Assembly: GCA_036655715.1 (NCBI GenBank)
Contig: JAVVPO010000018.1
Span: forward strand, 1 to 34,909
Direction of reading: 5' to 3'
Length of the DNA stretch: 34,909 bases
From: JAVVPO01 sp036655715
Lineage (GTDB): Bacteria; Bacillota; Clostridia; Lachnospirales; Cellulosilyticaceae
The first letter of the stretch is position 1. The number at the start of each line of letters is the position of its first letter. Below the pieces are notes generated by a model, which saw only the letters and a program-made list of their open reading frames with translations, was not told where the DNA came from and did no database searches. The position numbers and the translations under genes were made by a program. Shown in pieces: positions 15,774 through 24,044 of this stretch.

Positions 15774-16316
15774 ATGTCTTCTTCTCATGCAAATTCTAAT
15801 CAAACAACAGTTATTGGCAATAGTATGGATATAGATATTGATCCTTATCATTGTCATTCTGAAATTCGTATAGATGTTACCGTTTCAGAATTTACTTCTG
15901 TTAGACTTTGGGGACAAATTCTCAATTGTAATGGTATGCCTGTACCTAACGCCCTCGTTAAATTAGTTAAAATTTCAGGAGATAGCTGCGATAAAAATTA
16001 TAAAGGTATTGCTCATACTACCAGTGATTGTGAGGGCTTTTATCAATTTGATATCTACTCTGACGAACATGCTTGGTACAAAATTTTGGTTGGTAAATCT
16101 AATACAGGTAAAGAGATCATCGTTAGTTCCTCATCTCATAGCACTTCTACTTGTCTCCCTGATACTCCTCCAAACGAGCATTATCCAGCTCGCTACACAC
16201 CTGATCTTGCTCCCTCTAACTTTGGTCCGCCTGATTTTTGCCCATCGGAAGATGCTACTTATGCTACTAACCAACTAAGGTCTTATATTTTACCTAACGA
16301 AAATAGTCCTATGTAA
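15774..16316 (+). CDS. LWG-family Ig-like protein with GNSMDI lead
   Basis: This 180-residue protein is clearly related to the one at 9100. It has VIGNSMDIDIDP, then VRLWGQILNCNGMPVPNALVKLVK, AHTTSDCEGFYQFDI and WYKILVGKS, followed by a Pro/Ser/Thr-rich tail. The ATG at 15774 follows CTAGGAGG. The frame is open 34 codons further upstream, but no ribosome-binding site supports an earlier start. It is divergent from the minimal LWG gene at 15605 across an AT-rich region with (TA)n tracts on both sides. A hairpin follows, so it may be transcribed mostly alone. Probable spore-surface protein. Confidence 0.82.
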   Translation: MSSSHANSNQTTVIGNSMDIDIDPYHCHSEIRIDVTVSEFTSVRLWGQILNCNGMPVPNALVKLVKISGDSCDKNYKGIAHTTSDCEGFYQFDIYSDEHAWYKILVGKSNTGKEIIVSSSSHSTSTCLPDTPPNEHYPARYTPDLAPSNFGPPDFCPSEDATYATNQLRSYILPNENSPM

Positions 16317-16325
16317 ACATAAAAA

Positions 16326-16374
16326 GGATGTCATAAATTATTTTCTCCTTATTCTAAGGTAATTTATGACATCC
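16326..16374 (+). terminator. Terminator after the LWG gene at 15774
   Basis: A perfect 15-bp stem GGATGTCATAAATTA (16326-16340) pairs with 16360-16374, with an inner CCTT/AAGG stem in the loop. It lies ten bases after the TAA. The U tract is weak (ATTTATTC), so readthrough into 16400 is possible. Confidence 0.65.
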
Positions 16375-16399
16375 CATTTATTCATAAGGGGGTGTCTGT

Positions 16400-16789
16400 T
16401 TGGTCTATTGTGATCAATATCATCAAGTGAGCTATTCTCTTGAAACAATTGCTTCAGGTTATTCTACAGATTTTTATATTTCTTCTTCCACCAGTAACAA
16501 TATAAAAGCAGATATTCCAGTTTTATATCTTTATCATATTAAAATCTGGGGACAATTAAGATCTCATAAAGATCTTCTATTATCAGGCTTAACAGTTAAA
16601 TTACTAAAAATCAATCCAGATGCACCTTCACCTCATCCTTTAGAAGTAGGTAAGGTCCTTACAGATGATAATGGTGTTTACTTCTTTGACTTGCCTGACC
16701 AAACTCCAACATACTATCAACTTATTACCCAGTCTGATAATCCGTTTAACAATAAAATCCTCATTTCAAACCTGAATCCTTACGATTAG
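16400..16789 (+). CDS. Divergent LWG-family Ig-like protein
   Basis: This 129-residue protein keeps the LWG core in altered form: IKIWGQLRSHKDLLLSGL, VKLLKINPD, KVLTDDNGVYFFDLP and YYQLITQSDN. The usual GNSxDI lead is reduced to a Ser/Thr-rich segment (STDFYISSSTSNN). The start is TTG at 16400, seven bases after AAGGGGG. No better start is seen. It lies 31 bases before the type B SPOCS gene and is likely co-transcribed with it. Family membership rests on the LWG/VKLLK/DDNGVYFFD pattern. Confidence 0.75.
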   Translation: MVYCDQYHQVSYSLETIASGYSTDFYISSSTSNNIKADIPVLYLYHIKIWGQLRSHKDLLLSGLTVKLLKINPDAPSPHPLEVGKVLTDDNGVYFFDLPDQTPTYYQLITQSDNPFNNKILISNLNPYD

Positions 16790-16820
16790 TATCTATCACT
16801 CATGAAAGGAGGCCTTATGT

Positions 16821-17273
16821 ATGTCATTTTCTAATACACCTATTTATTCCCAAGAAGATGCTTTTTGCGAAATTTTGTATATTCCCCATTACAAACCCGA
16901 ACTTGATCGTTTATTAGACATTGTTATCTTACCTGATATCGTCGACTATACTTCTATCCCTACACCTCAAGGATTATCATTTGAAGGAGAAAGGCTTACA
17001 GGACTCAAAATTTCCTGTCGCATCAATTTTAAGATTAAAATTTCTTATCTCTCCACCCAATTAGAACAATCTATCCACTCGGTACATTATGATCATCTAA
17101 GAACAATCTCCTTTAATGTTCCCGTGGAGAGTTCTGCCCCTCATTTATTGTCCTTGATAGAGTGTGGTCAACTTACGCTTTCTCCTTTTATTACTTCTAT
17201 TTATACTAAACCTATAGATTGCTGCTCTATCTATACTTATATTCAATTACTTGTTCATGCATTTATATATTAA
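16821..17273 (+). CDS. SPOCS (DUF3794) domain protein, type B, Block III
   Basis: This 150-residue SPOCS protein carries the type B N-terminal pattern FCEILYIPHYKPELDRLLDI. The core follows: TPQGLSFEGERLTGLKI, QLEQSIHSVHY and a final IYTYIQLLVHAF strand. It is more divergent than the B copies at 6250 and 7446, so the Block III copy separated earlier. The ATG follows AAAGGAGG. It lies 27 bases before the 1405-residue gene, matching the order SPOCS then DUF11-SPOCS in Block I. Coat subunit by domain inference. Confidence 0.85.
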   Translation: MSFSNTPIYSQEDAFCEILYIPHYKPELDRLLDIVILPDIVDYTSIPTPQGLSFEGERLTGLKISCRINFKIKISYLSTQLEQSIHSVHYDHLRTISFNVPVESSAPHLLSLIECGQLTLSPFITSIYTKPIDCCSIYTYIQLLVHAFIY

Positions 17274-17300
17274 AAAGCTTATCAAAGGGGTGATTTCAAC

Positions 17301-20300
17301 ATGTCTGTCATACTTACTGGCAAAGTATTTAATGATCTTTCACATAAAGGTATTTACAGCGATCTTTATCCTGGCATACCGTATGTCCTTATCGCACTTA
17401 GATGTCCTGACCATACCTTACTTACTACTCAAACAGATCAGTCTGGCACTTATATTTTTGACCTCAACTTATCTGGTGACTACATACTCTTAGAACTAAT
17501 AGATTCCCATGATGAAAATACTATTCCTGAAGTTTTTCATCAGCCACTTGGCGTAAATGGAAGTACAACGGTTAGAAAACATTGCTTTTCTATTACCTCT
17601 AGCCAACTTTCAGAAAAGGCTGAGCTTCCTCCTGCTTATTTTGGCCATGATCTAAGTGAACCTTTTTCTTCTACTGAATTAGTTTATATGTTAAATGCTA
17701 ACATCTCTTCACTGGAAGCTCTTAATCTTATCACTGGTCAAACTCACTTAGTTACTTCTATTCATTTTAACGATTTCTTTAAACTCTTATGCTTTAACCC
17801 CCTAGATCAATTTATCTATGGCACTGTTTTACATAAGGGTGAAATCCTCCGTTTGTCAGCCGATGGACTAGTCGCGACTTATCCTATCAAGTACTTGCCT
17901 GATAAATCATTTATTGTCGGAGATATTGACCATGAAGGGCGCTTATACCTTTATGAGCCCCTAGATACTACCTTTTATGTCGTAGATATCAATCCTTACT
18001 CTGCAACTTATATGCATCTTTTAGATCCTAATAATCATTTGAGTGAGGCTACTTCTAGCGTAGGTTACCCTATCATACCTTTAGATATTTCTACTTGTTG
18101 CTTTAATCCTCTTGATAACTTATTTTATACTGTAGATGCTAAAGGTTACTTAATGAGTATCAATTTCCCCTCTAATGAGATCAAATATCTAACAACTACA
18201 GGGACACCACCTTTCTCTGTTTCTATGATGATTTGTGACTGTAAAGGCTATCTCTACTGTTTATTTGAGGGCATTTCTTCTTTGTATCGTATTACCTTAT
18301 CAGGCACCAAAGCTTTTTCTGAGATTTTTTCATCTTTATCTATTAATTATTTACCAAGTGGCGTCAAGTGTTATGACTCCCCCACTTATATTCAGCAAGG
18401 CTCAGCACCTGATATTTCATCCCTTAATGGCCCTGGAGACTACAATACAACCCTTTCACACAATGGACCACGTCATGGTATGACCAATATACTCTTTTTT
18501 GGCAAGGAAGACTTATCTTATTTAGAACCTACTTGTTTGTTTATCACGGATACATCTTACCAAATGACGCTTCCTATTACTAATCATACAGACCAAGATG
18601 CTTATCTATATGGTTGGATAGATTTTAATAGAAATGGTATTTTTGAACCAAGTGAATCTATAGAAGCCCTTCTTATTCCTTCTACGACCGCAAAATCTGT
18701 AGATTTTTCTATAACCTTTTCTATGCCAGATGAGACTAATGTTCTTTTAGGTGATAGCTATATAAGGCTTCGCTTAACAACTGATGTACTTTCCCTAAGT
18801 GAATCTTCTAAGAACTTAGAAGATTCAAGAGCACTAGGTCCTGCATCTGATGGGCAGGTTCTAGATTTGCCACTTACAATCAAAGCCCTTGCACCAACCA
18901 GTACAGATTCTATCCATTCTTTTTGTGAAATCAACCAAAGTATCAAGGGCATGGTTTCAATGGAAGACCCTTGTAATGGTACTTTGCACTACAAAATGGA
19001 AACCCTTCCACATTACGGTTCTGCTCATATTCATCCTCATACAGGCGCCTGGGATTATAAACCTCATGAAAATTTTGTTGGCGAAGATACCTTCATTTTA
19101 AGTGCAGCATCTTCTAGAAGTCAGTTATCTACCACTCTACCGGTCTTTATCTCTATCCAAAAGGCTGAACTTAAGATTGCTACGCTTACTAATCACTCTG
19201 AATTTTTAGTAGGTGATACGGTTACCTACACAACTACTATAGAAAATACGGGGACTGTTCCCATTACAAGTATTATATATACACATCCTTTAGATGCTGG
19301 TATCTCTTTTATTCTTTCTTCTGTCCATATCAACAGTATACGAGATTATAGTGCAACCCCTGAATATGGCATTAGCATAAATAACCTCTCTCCAGGAGAA
19401 ATCTGCATTCTTACCTTCCAAGCACTACTTACTACGCCGCCTAAAATCTGTACCAACAAAGGGACTATTACAGGAAGCTATCATATTGCCTCCTTGCAAG
19501 CCCCCTATACGCAAGAAGGTAACTTAACTAATCTCATCATCAAATCACCTAATCTTTCATTAAGTTTAAAAAGTAATCTAGCAGATGCTTTTCTAGATGA
19601 TACTGTGCAGTATACTCTAAAGCTTACTAATTCAGGTGATTTGCCCTTACAATCAGTCAAGCTTATGGCTGCTTTACCTCCTGAGCTAGTATATGACAAC
19701 CACCTCACACTAAATCACTCCCCTGTAACTGCTGATTTGTGTGCTGGCTATACTATCCAAGACTTAAATCCTGATGAAACAGTCATACTTCAATTTACAG
19801 CCCATGTACTTCATTCTTCTAGTAACAATACCATTCATACTACACTTTTTGCTTCTTATGCTTATAAGCTCAATGAGGAGACAAAAATCTCAAAAGATTT
19901 ATCCACTCAATGTGCTTTAAATATCTGCATTCCTGACATTAAGCTTACTAGTCAATTCAACAAACAGGCTATTTTACTAGGAGAACCTTTTCATTACATC
20001 TTAACCGTTACTAATCATAGTGAATTTTTAATAGAAGACACCATTCTCAAAAGTATTCTTCCTTATGATGTTCAGGTATTAGATATTTTTTATAACAATA
20101 AACCCATTCCCAATGCTCTAGATACGGGATTATCTCTAGGTAAATTAGCTCCGCTCAATATGATAGAAGTTACTGCAACACTTAAACTTATCAACATTCC
20201 AAGTAACAAAGAATTAATTCTACCTAGTCCAACAGGTATTTTCACTTTATCACCACTCAAATCAGCTCCTAATAAAGTGATTTATGTAGAATCTACTGCT

Positions 20301-21518
20301 CCATCACCACTTCCTATTACAGATGCAACACTTCATTTACACAAAGTGGCCTCTACACCTGAAGCTGCTATAGGAGAAGTGATAACTTATACCATTACCC
20401 TAACCAACGGTGGCACTATCGCCCTTAATCAAGTTACTATCCGTGACCTTTTATGTCCTGAGCTTAAGTTCATCGTAGACTCTATTGTTCTAAATGGCAA
20501 ACCACTTCCCCAGACCTCTTTGATGAGTGGTATTGTTATTGATAATCTATTACCTGATCAGTCTCAGACCATTGCTTTTGATTGTCTTATTCTAGCTAAG
20601 GGAAATGGGGTTCTAAAAAACAGTTGTTCAGCTTACTATACTTACAAACCTCATCATTGCAGCTATATCAAGTCAGATTCGACCACTAGTAATATCTGCT
20701 CCATCATTATTCATCAAGCTTACCTTAATGTTTCTGGCACAGTTAGTCAGACTATGGCCTTCTTAGATGATGAACTTACTTATACGCTAGAAGTTATCAA
20801 TACAGGAGATGTGGATGCCTTCAACGTTTTTCTCGACACACATCTTGATGGTTGTGAACTGATAGACGGTACTTTTATGATTAATAATTTAGTGGTTCAT
20901 AGTATAAATCTTCTAGGCCCTATTAATATAGGTATCATTCCAAAAGGTCAGACTACTTATATTCACTACAATGTTAAAGTTATAGGCCATTGCCATTTTG
21001 AAGATACTCTCGTTCATACTTCTTCTGTTTCTTTTGCTTATACAACAACAGATCATTGTATCAAATATGATAGTTCCTCAGAAATTGACCTTACTATTCC
21101 ACTAGCACTTTCTACCTTTAAGCAACTTTCTTTAGATAACTTCTTAGAAGTCCCTTGCCATGAACCGGATATAGAAACCATCAATACCATTTCTGGGCAA
21201 GTATCCATCTTGAAAAATTATATGATAGACACGCCTAAAGGTGTCTCTCTAGAAGGACATAAGCTTAGTAGCAAAAAGCTCATTATTCATGCGCTTTTAG
21301 AATTAAATGTTGAATATGTAGCTGGCATACCTAACCAACCTGTACATTCCATGTACTATACTATTCCTTTTAGTAGTTTTATCGTGTTACCAAAGGACTG
21401 CCAAACTCACGCTCTCACACATATCAATGCAACCATTGAAAATATTTCATTTAAAGTCCTTAACAATAGAGTATTTTTCACTAATTCCTCTATTCTTCTT
21501 ATAGCACGTATCAAGTGA
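17301..21518 (+). CDS. Multidomain spore-surface protein: CNA-B-like, beta-propeller-like, GEVED, cadherin-like, DUF11x5, SPOCS
   Basis: The 1405 residues read in order as follows. Residues 1-95 are a CNA-B/SdrD-B-like fold (GKVFNDLSHKG, TDQSGTYIFDL). Residues about 120-360 are a YncE/DUF6923-like beta-propeller (LNLITGQTHLV, IVGDIDHEGRLYLYE, FNPLDNLFYTVDAKGYL). Residues about 410-510 are a GEVED domain (YGWIDFNRNGIFEPSE). Residues about 530-620 are a cadherin-like domain ending FVGEDTFIL. Residues about 620-1245 are five DUF11 repeats. Residues about 1260-1405 are a SPOCS domain (TPKGVSLEGHKLSSKKL, PFSSFIVLPKD). There is no signal peptide, although all the extracellular-type domains would normally need one. 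The ATG follows AAAGGGG. A terminator at 21546-21575 closes the transcript. Probable large exposed coat or exosporium protein. Confidence 0.85.
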   Translation: MSVILTGKVFNDLSHKGIYSDLYPGIPYVLIALRCPDHTLLTTQTDQSGTYIFDLNLSGDYILLELIDSHDENTIPEVFHQPLGVNGSTTVRKHCFSITSSQLSEKAELPPAYFGHDLSEPFSSTELVYMLNANISSLEALNLITGQTHLVTSIHFNDFFKLLCFNPLDQFIYGTVLHKGEILRLSADGLVATYPIKYLPDKSFIVGDIDHEGRLYLYEPLDTTFYVVDINPYSATYMHLLDPNNHLSEATSSVGYPIIPLDISTCCFNPLDNLFYTVDAKGYLMSINFPSNEIKYLTTTGTPPFSVSMMICDCKGYLYCLFEGISSLYRITLSGTKAFSEIFSSLSINYLPSGVKCYDSPTYIQQGSAPDISSLNGPGDYNTTLSHNGPRHGMTNILFFGKEDLSYLEPTCLFITDTSYQMTLPITNHTDQDAYLYGWIDFNRNGIFEPSESIEALLIPSTTAKSVDFSITFSMPDETNVLLGDSYIRLRLTTDVLSLSESSKNLEDSRALGPASDGQVLDLPLTIKALAPTSTDSIHSFCEINQSIKGMVSMEDPCNGTLHYKMETLPHYGSAHIHPHTGAWDYKPHENFVGEDTFILSAASSRSQLSTTLPVFISIQKAELKIATLTNHSEFLVGDTVTYTTTIENTGTVPITSIIYTHPLDAGISFILSSVHINSIRDYSATPEYGISINNLSPGEICILTFQALLTTPPKICTNKGTITGSYHIASLQAPYTQEGNLTNLIIKSPNLSLSLKSNLADAFLDDTVQYTLKLTNSGDLPLQSVKLMAALPPELVYDNHLTLNHSPVTADLCAGYTIQDLNPDETVILQFTAHVLHSSSNNTIHTTLFASYAYKLNEETKISKDLSTQCALNICIPDIKLTSQFNKQAILLGEPFHYILTVTNHSEFLIEDTILKSILPYDVQVLDIFYNNKPIPNALDTGLSLGKLAPLNMIEVTATLKLINIPSNKELILPSPTGIFTLSPLKSAPNKVIYVESTAPSPLPITDATLHLHKVASTPEAAIGEVITYTITLTNGGTIALNQVTIRDLLCPELKFIVDSIVLNGKPLPQTSLMSGIVIDNLLPDQSQTIAFDCLILAKGNGVLKNSCSAYYTYKPHHCSYIKSDSTTSNICSIIIHQAYLNVSGTVSQTMAFLDDELTYTLEVINTGDVDAFNVFLDTHLDGCELIDGTFMINNLVVHSINLLGPINIGIIPKGQTTYIHYNVKVIGHCHFEDTLVHTSSVSFAYTTTDHCIKYDSSSEIDLTIPLALSTFKQLSLDNFLEVPCHEPDIETINTISGQVSILKNYMIDTPKGVSLEGHKLSSKKLIIHALLELNVEYVAGIPNQPVHSMYYTIPFSSFIVLPKDCQTHALTHINATIENISFKVLNNRVFFTNSSILLIARIK

Positions 21519-21545
21519 TTCACCTGCCCATTTACTCTAAAAATC

Positions 21546-21575
21546 AAAGTGGCGAAAATACTTCCTCGCCACTTT
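21546..21575 (+). terminator. Terminator of the 1405-residue gene
   Basis: A perfect 10-bp stem AAAGTGGCGA (21546-21555) with TCGCCACTTT (21566-21575) and a 10-base loop is followed by TCACTTTATTCTTTT. It lies 27 bases after the TGA and before the next ribosome-binding site. Confidence 0.85.
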
Positions 21576-21608
21576 TCACTTTATTCTTTTATAAGGAGTG
21601 TTTATTCT

Positions 21609-22079
21609 ATGGACAATTTTATTAATAACTTTGTACAATATGAAGGGGTTTCTTCTAAATTTCCTTCTCACTTATCTTGTTTTAAATATTTATCTCATCC
21701 TTTTTTTATTGAAGTGCCCTCCTCTTCTGTAGCTATCTATACTTTAAACAAGGTTTCTGTTAGAGTGAAGCGCTTTGAGGTAGATTCTACCGGCAAGAAT
21801 TGGCAGCTCCCTAAGGCTCCTGTTTCTACAAATACACTCTTACTCCCTGTTTTCATGGAGTTAGAAGCCATCTTGCACTACACAACGACCGATCTTATTC
21901 ACTCTATTCATTCCACAACTTATAATTTCTCATTATTTGATGCCCTTACTTATGAGCCTTCTTCCACCTGCCAAAAAAGCTTAAAACCCAGTTTATATGT
22001 GGAAGATATCTTTGCCTACTGTCCTGATATGACTCATATTTATGGCCATATCTCCCTACTTCTGGCATTGCCTAGTTAG
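21609..22079 (+). CDS. Divergent SPOCS-like protein, type A, Block III
   Basis: This 156-residue protein resembles the type A SPOCS proteins. VQYEGVSSK corresponds to IEYHGIENC, CFKYLSHPFFIEVP to YFKQVNVDFTFCVP, and IHSIHSTTYNFSLF to LHTAHTTIPFCSY. The GQxLTG motif is lost, so sequence-only searches may miss the domain. The ATG at 21609 follows ATAAGGAGTG. A frame extension to 21549 would run through the terminator hairpin and is rejected. It converges on, and overlaps by 8 bases, the LWG gene at 22072. Confidence 0.75.
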   Translation: MDNFINNFVQYEGVSSKFPSHLSCFKYLSHPFFIEVPSSSVAIYTLNKVSVRVKRFEVDSTGKNWQLPKAPVSTNTLLLPVFMELEAILHYTTTDLIHSIHSTTYNFSLFDALTYEPSSTCQKSLKPSLYVEDIFAYCPDMTHIYGHISLLLALPS

Positions 22080-22521
22080 AGAATTTCACAAAATCATTTA
22101 CACACTTAGACTTGGACCCTGATAACCCTTTTATGGCATTTACAAGTCCAGATGAAATAGCATTTATCTGAGGATTTATCATTTGATAGTCTACCAATAC
22201 CGTGTATTTTTCATTTTCTTTACCATATACATTAAGACTATAATGCCCTAATTCATCGGTTATCGTACTTTCCACCATCTCAAGTTTTTCACAATCTCCA
22301 TTATCGTATATTCTAATAAGCCTGACACATTCTCCTACTATGGGTTGATTATTATAATCTTTAAGTTCTCCCCATATACTAATCTGCTGCATATTTTCTA
22401 TTTCTATATCTTTTCTAATTTCTTCTTCACAAATCATACCGTCTATATCTAAAGAGTTACCTACTACACATTCTCTATGAATAAGTTGATTAACTTGATT
22501 ACAAAATCCTTTATAGTTCAT
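22072..22521 (-). CDS. LWG-family Ig-like protein, convergent copy
   Basis: This protein is 149 residues from the ATG at 22521, or 157 if the upstream ATG at 22545 is used. AAGGA lies eight bases before the inner ATG, which is preferred. It carries VVGNSLDIDG, then ISIWGELKDYNNQPIVGE, VRLIRIYDNG, STITDELGHYSLNV and YTVLVDYQM. The arginine of the LWG core is lost and Trp-Gly retained. It ends inside the last codons of the SPOCS gene on the other strand. A CATATATTA element lies upstream. Probable spore-surface protein by family. Confidence 0.78.
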   Translation of the reverse strand: MNYKGFCNQVNQLIHRECVVGNSLDIDGMICEEEIRKDIEIENMQQISIWGELKDYNNQPIVGECVRLIRIYDNGDCEKLEMVESTITDELGHYSLNVYGKENEKYTVLVDYQMINPQINAISSGLVNAIKGLSGSKSKCVNDFVKFSN

Positions 22522-22553
22522 AATCTCCATCCTTTTATCAATCATTCTCTTAA

Positions 22554-22562
22554 TAATATATG
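22554..22562 (-). promoter_or_regulatory. SigK-like -10 upstream of the convergent LWG gene
   Basis: CATATATTA on the minus strand matches CATAnnnTA, 32 bases before the inner ATG at 22521. No clear AC lies 16-17 bases upstream (GC is there instead), so the call is weak. Confidence 0.3.
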
Positions 22563-22596
22563 TAGAAATTTATAAAAATGCTATTACTTTCTACTT

Positions 22597-22664
22597 ATAA
22601 AATGAGTAATAAAAAAGAAGAGTATTAAAATACTAATACTCTTCTTTTTTATTACTCATTTTAT
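22597..22664 (-). terminator. Long perfect hairpin ending the small membrane protein gene
   Basis: A perfect 31-bp inverted repeat (22597-22627 with 22634-22664) has a 6-base loop. The inner stem AAAAAAGAAGAGTATT gives A- and T-rich flanks in both directions. The right arm contains the TAA of the gene at 22661. Confidence 0.85.
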
Positions 22665-22987
22665 TCTATTTCATCCTCTTCTGCTTCATCCTCTAAGTCA
22701 AAACTTTTGATTTGTACATACTCTACATCGTCTGAGCTATCTTCATCTGTTCCATAGAGATCACTATCATCTAATTCCTCTTCCATCTCATCATCAAAGT
22801 ACTCATAGTACTCTTCTATATCCTCATCATTTTTTGATCTAAGCCATAATACAAGACCAACTAATACAGTAATCACTACTACACCTAAACCTATTAGTAA
22901 TCCCTTGTTTGACTTTTCAGGTTCATTATACTTTGCCATACGTTTCTTTACCTCCTTGATTGCTTGATTAAGTTCTTTTTTACTCAT
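22661..22987 (-). CDS. Small single-pass membrane protein with acidic C-terminal tail
   Basis: This 108-residue protein has a basic amphipathic N-terminus (MSKKELNQAIKEVKKRM). One transmembrane helix follows at residues about 29-49 (LLIGLGVVVITVLVGLVLWL), then RSK and a very acidic tail of about 55 residues rich in Asp/Glu (EEYYEYFDDEMEEELDD). The basic residues on both sides of the helix make topology uncertain. The ATG follows AGAGGAGATG. It is preceded by metA on the same strand. No family is recognised and the function is unknown. Confidence 0.78.
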   Translation of the reverse strand: MSKKELNQAIKEVKKRMAKYNEPEKSNKGLLIGLGVVVITVLVGLVLWLRSKNDEDIEEYYEYFDDEMEEELDDSDLYGTDEDSSDDVEYVQIKSFDLEDEAEEDEIE

Positions 22988-23079
22988 TCTTACATCTCCT
23001 CTAAAAATAAACTATTATTCATTATTATATCATACTTGTAAGCAATGACAACTGATTATTTTTCTCTTATTTGCTTAGT

Positions 23080-23994
23080 TTAACATATTTCATTTAAATT
23101 ATACGGTGTAACTTGATAGACGTAATAGTTCAGCCAATTGGAAAATATTATATAAGCATGAGAGCGCCATTTGACGATAGAACCTTTATCCATTTCATCA
23201 TCAACATAATAATGAAATGGCATATGAGTATCTAAATTTTTCTCTAAATCTCTCTTATATTCATTCCCAAGTGTATCTGGTTCATACTCTGCATGACCCA
23301 TTGCAAAAATGTTTTTGCCATCTTTGGAGATGACTAATGCGGCTCCTGCTTCATCTGATTCTAGTAGGATTTCTACTTCATCACAAGCTTCTATCGCTTC
23401 TTTTAACACTTCTGTATGCCGTGAATGAGGGATATAAACGATATCATCTAATCCCTGTAGCAATTTCGTATAGTTTACTATTTTGTGTTCAAATACCCCA
23501 AATCTTTTTTTCGGTAATTGACTTTTTGCAATGTTATAGTGATAGTACAACCCTGCTTGTGCTCCCCAACATATATGCAGTGTAGAAGTTACATGTGATT
23601 TTGACCATTCCATAATCTCTACTAATTCATTCCAGTAATTAACCTTTTCAAATTCTATTTGCTCTACTGGTGCCCCTGTAATAATCATCCCATCAAAAGT
23701 TTCTCTTTCCACTTCGTCAAATGTCTTATAAAAGGTTTCTAAGTATTCTTTAGAGGTATTTTTACTACTATGTGAGCTGGGCCTAAGCAGGCTAATATCT
23801 ATCTGCAAAGGTGTATTTCCAAGTAATCTTAGTAGTTGTACTTCTGTTTCTTGTTTAATGGGCATCAAATTTAAAATAATAATTTTAAGTGCTCTAATAT
23901 CTTGTGTTACTGCCCTTAATTCATCCATTACAAATATTTTCTCTTGTTCTAATATTTGTTTGGCAGGTAACTCATTTGGTAATCTAATTGGCAA
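23080..23994 (-). CDS. metA: Homoserine O-acetyltransferase (MetA family)
   Basis: This 304-residue cytoplasmic enzyme acylates L-homoserine in the first committed step of methionine synthesis. It has the MetA start MPIRLPNELPA, the nucleophile Cys142 in HICWGAQAG, and the His-Glu pair in AMGHAEYEPD (about 234/236). Residue 111 is Glu in ITGAPVEQIEF. In this family Glu111 goes with acetyl-CoA and Gly111 with succinyl-CoA, so acetyl transfer is predicted despite the common 'succinyltransferase' label. Start is TTG after GGGGAGGGG with 5-base spacing. It lies 50 bases downstream of the alarmone synthetase gene on the same strand and may be co-transcribed. Confidence 0.93.
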   Translation of the reverse strand: MPIRLPNELPAKQILEQEKIFVMDELRAVTQDIRALKIIILNLMPIKQETEVQLLRLLGNTPLQIDISLLRPSSHSSKNTSKEYLETFYKTFDEVERETFDGMIITGAPVEQIEFEKVNYWNELVEIMEWSKSHVTSTLHICWGAQAGLYYHYNIAKSQLPKKRFGVFEHKIVNYTKLLQGLDDIVYIPHSRHTEVLKEAIEACDEVEILLESDEAGAALVISKDGKNIFAMGHAEYEPDTLGNEYKRDLEKNLDTHMPFHYYVDDEMDKGSIVKWRSHAYIIFSNWLNYYVYQVTPYNLNEIC

Positions 23995-24044
23995 TCTAAC
24001 CCCTCCCCTTATTTACAATCCCTCTTTAGCTATTTATAGGCTTA

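Noticed and set aside
21549..21608. 20-codon N-terminal extension of the SPOCS-like gene at 21609
   Set aside because: It begins inside the terminator hairpin of the preceding gene and has no ribosome-binding site.
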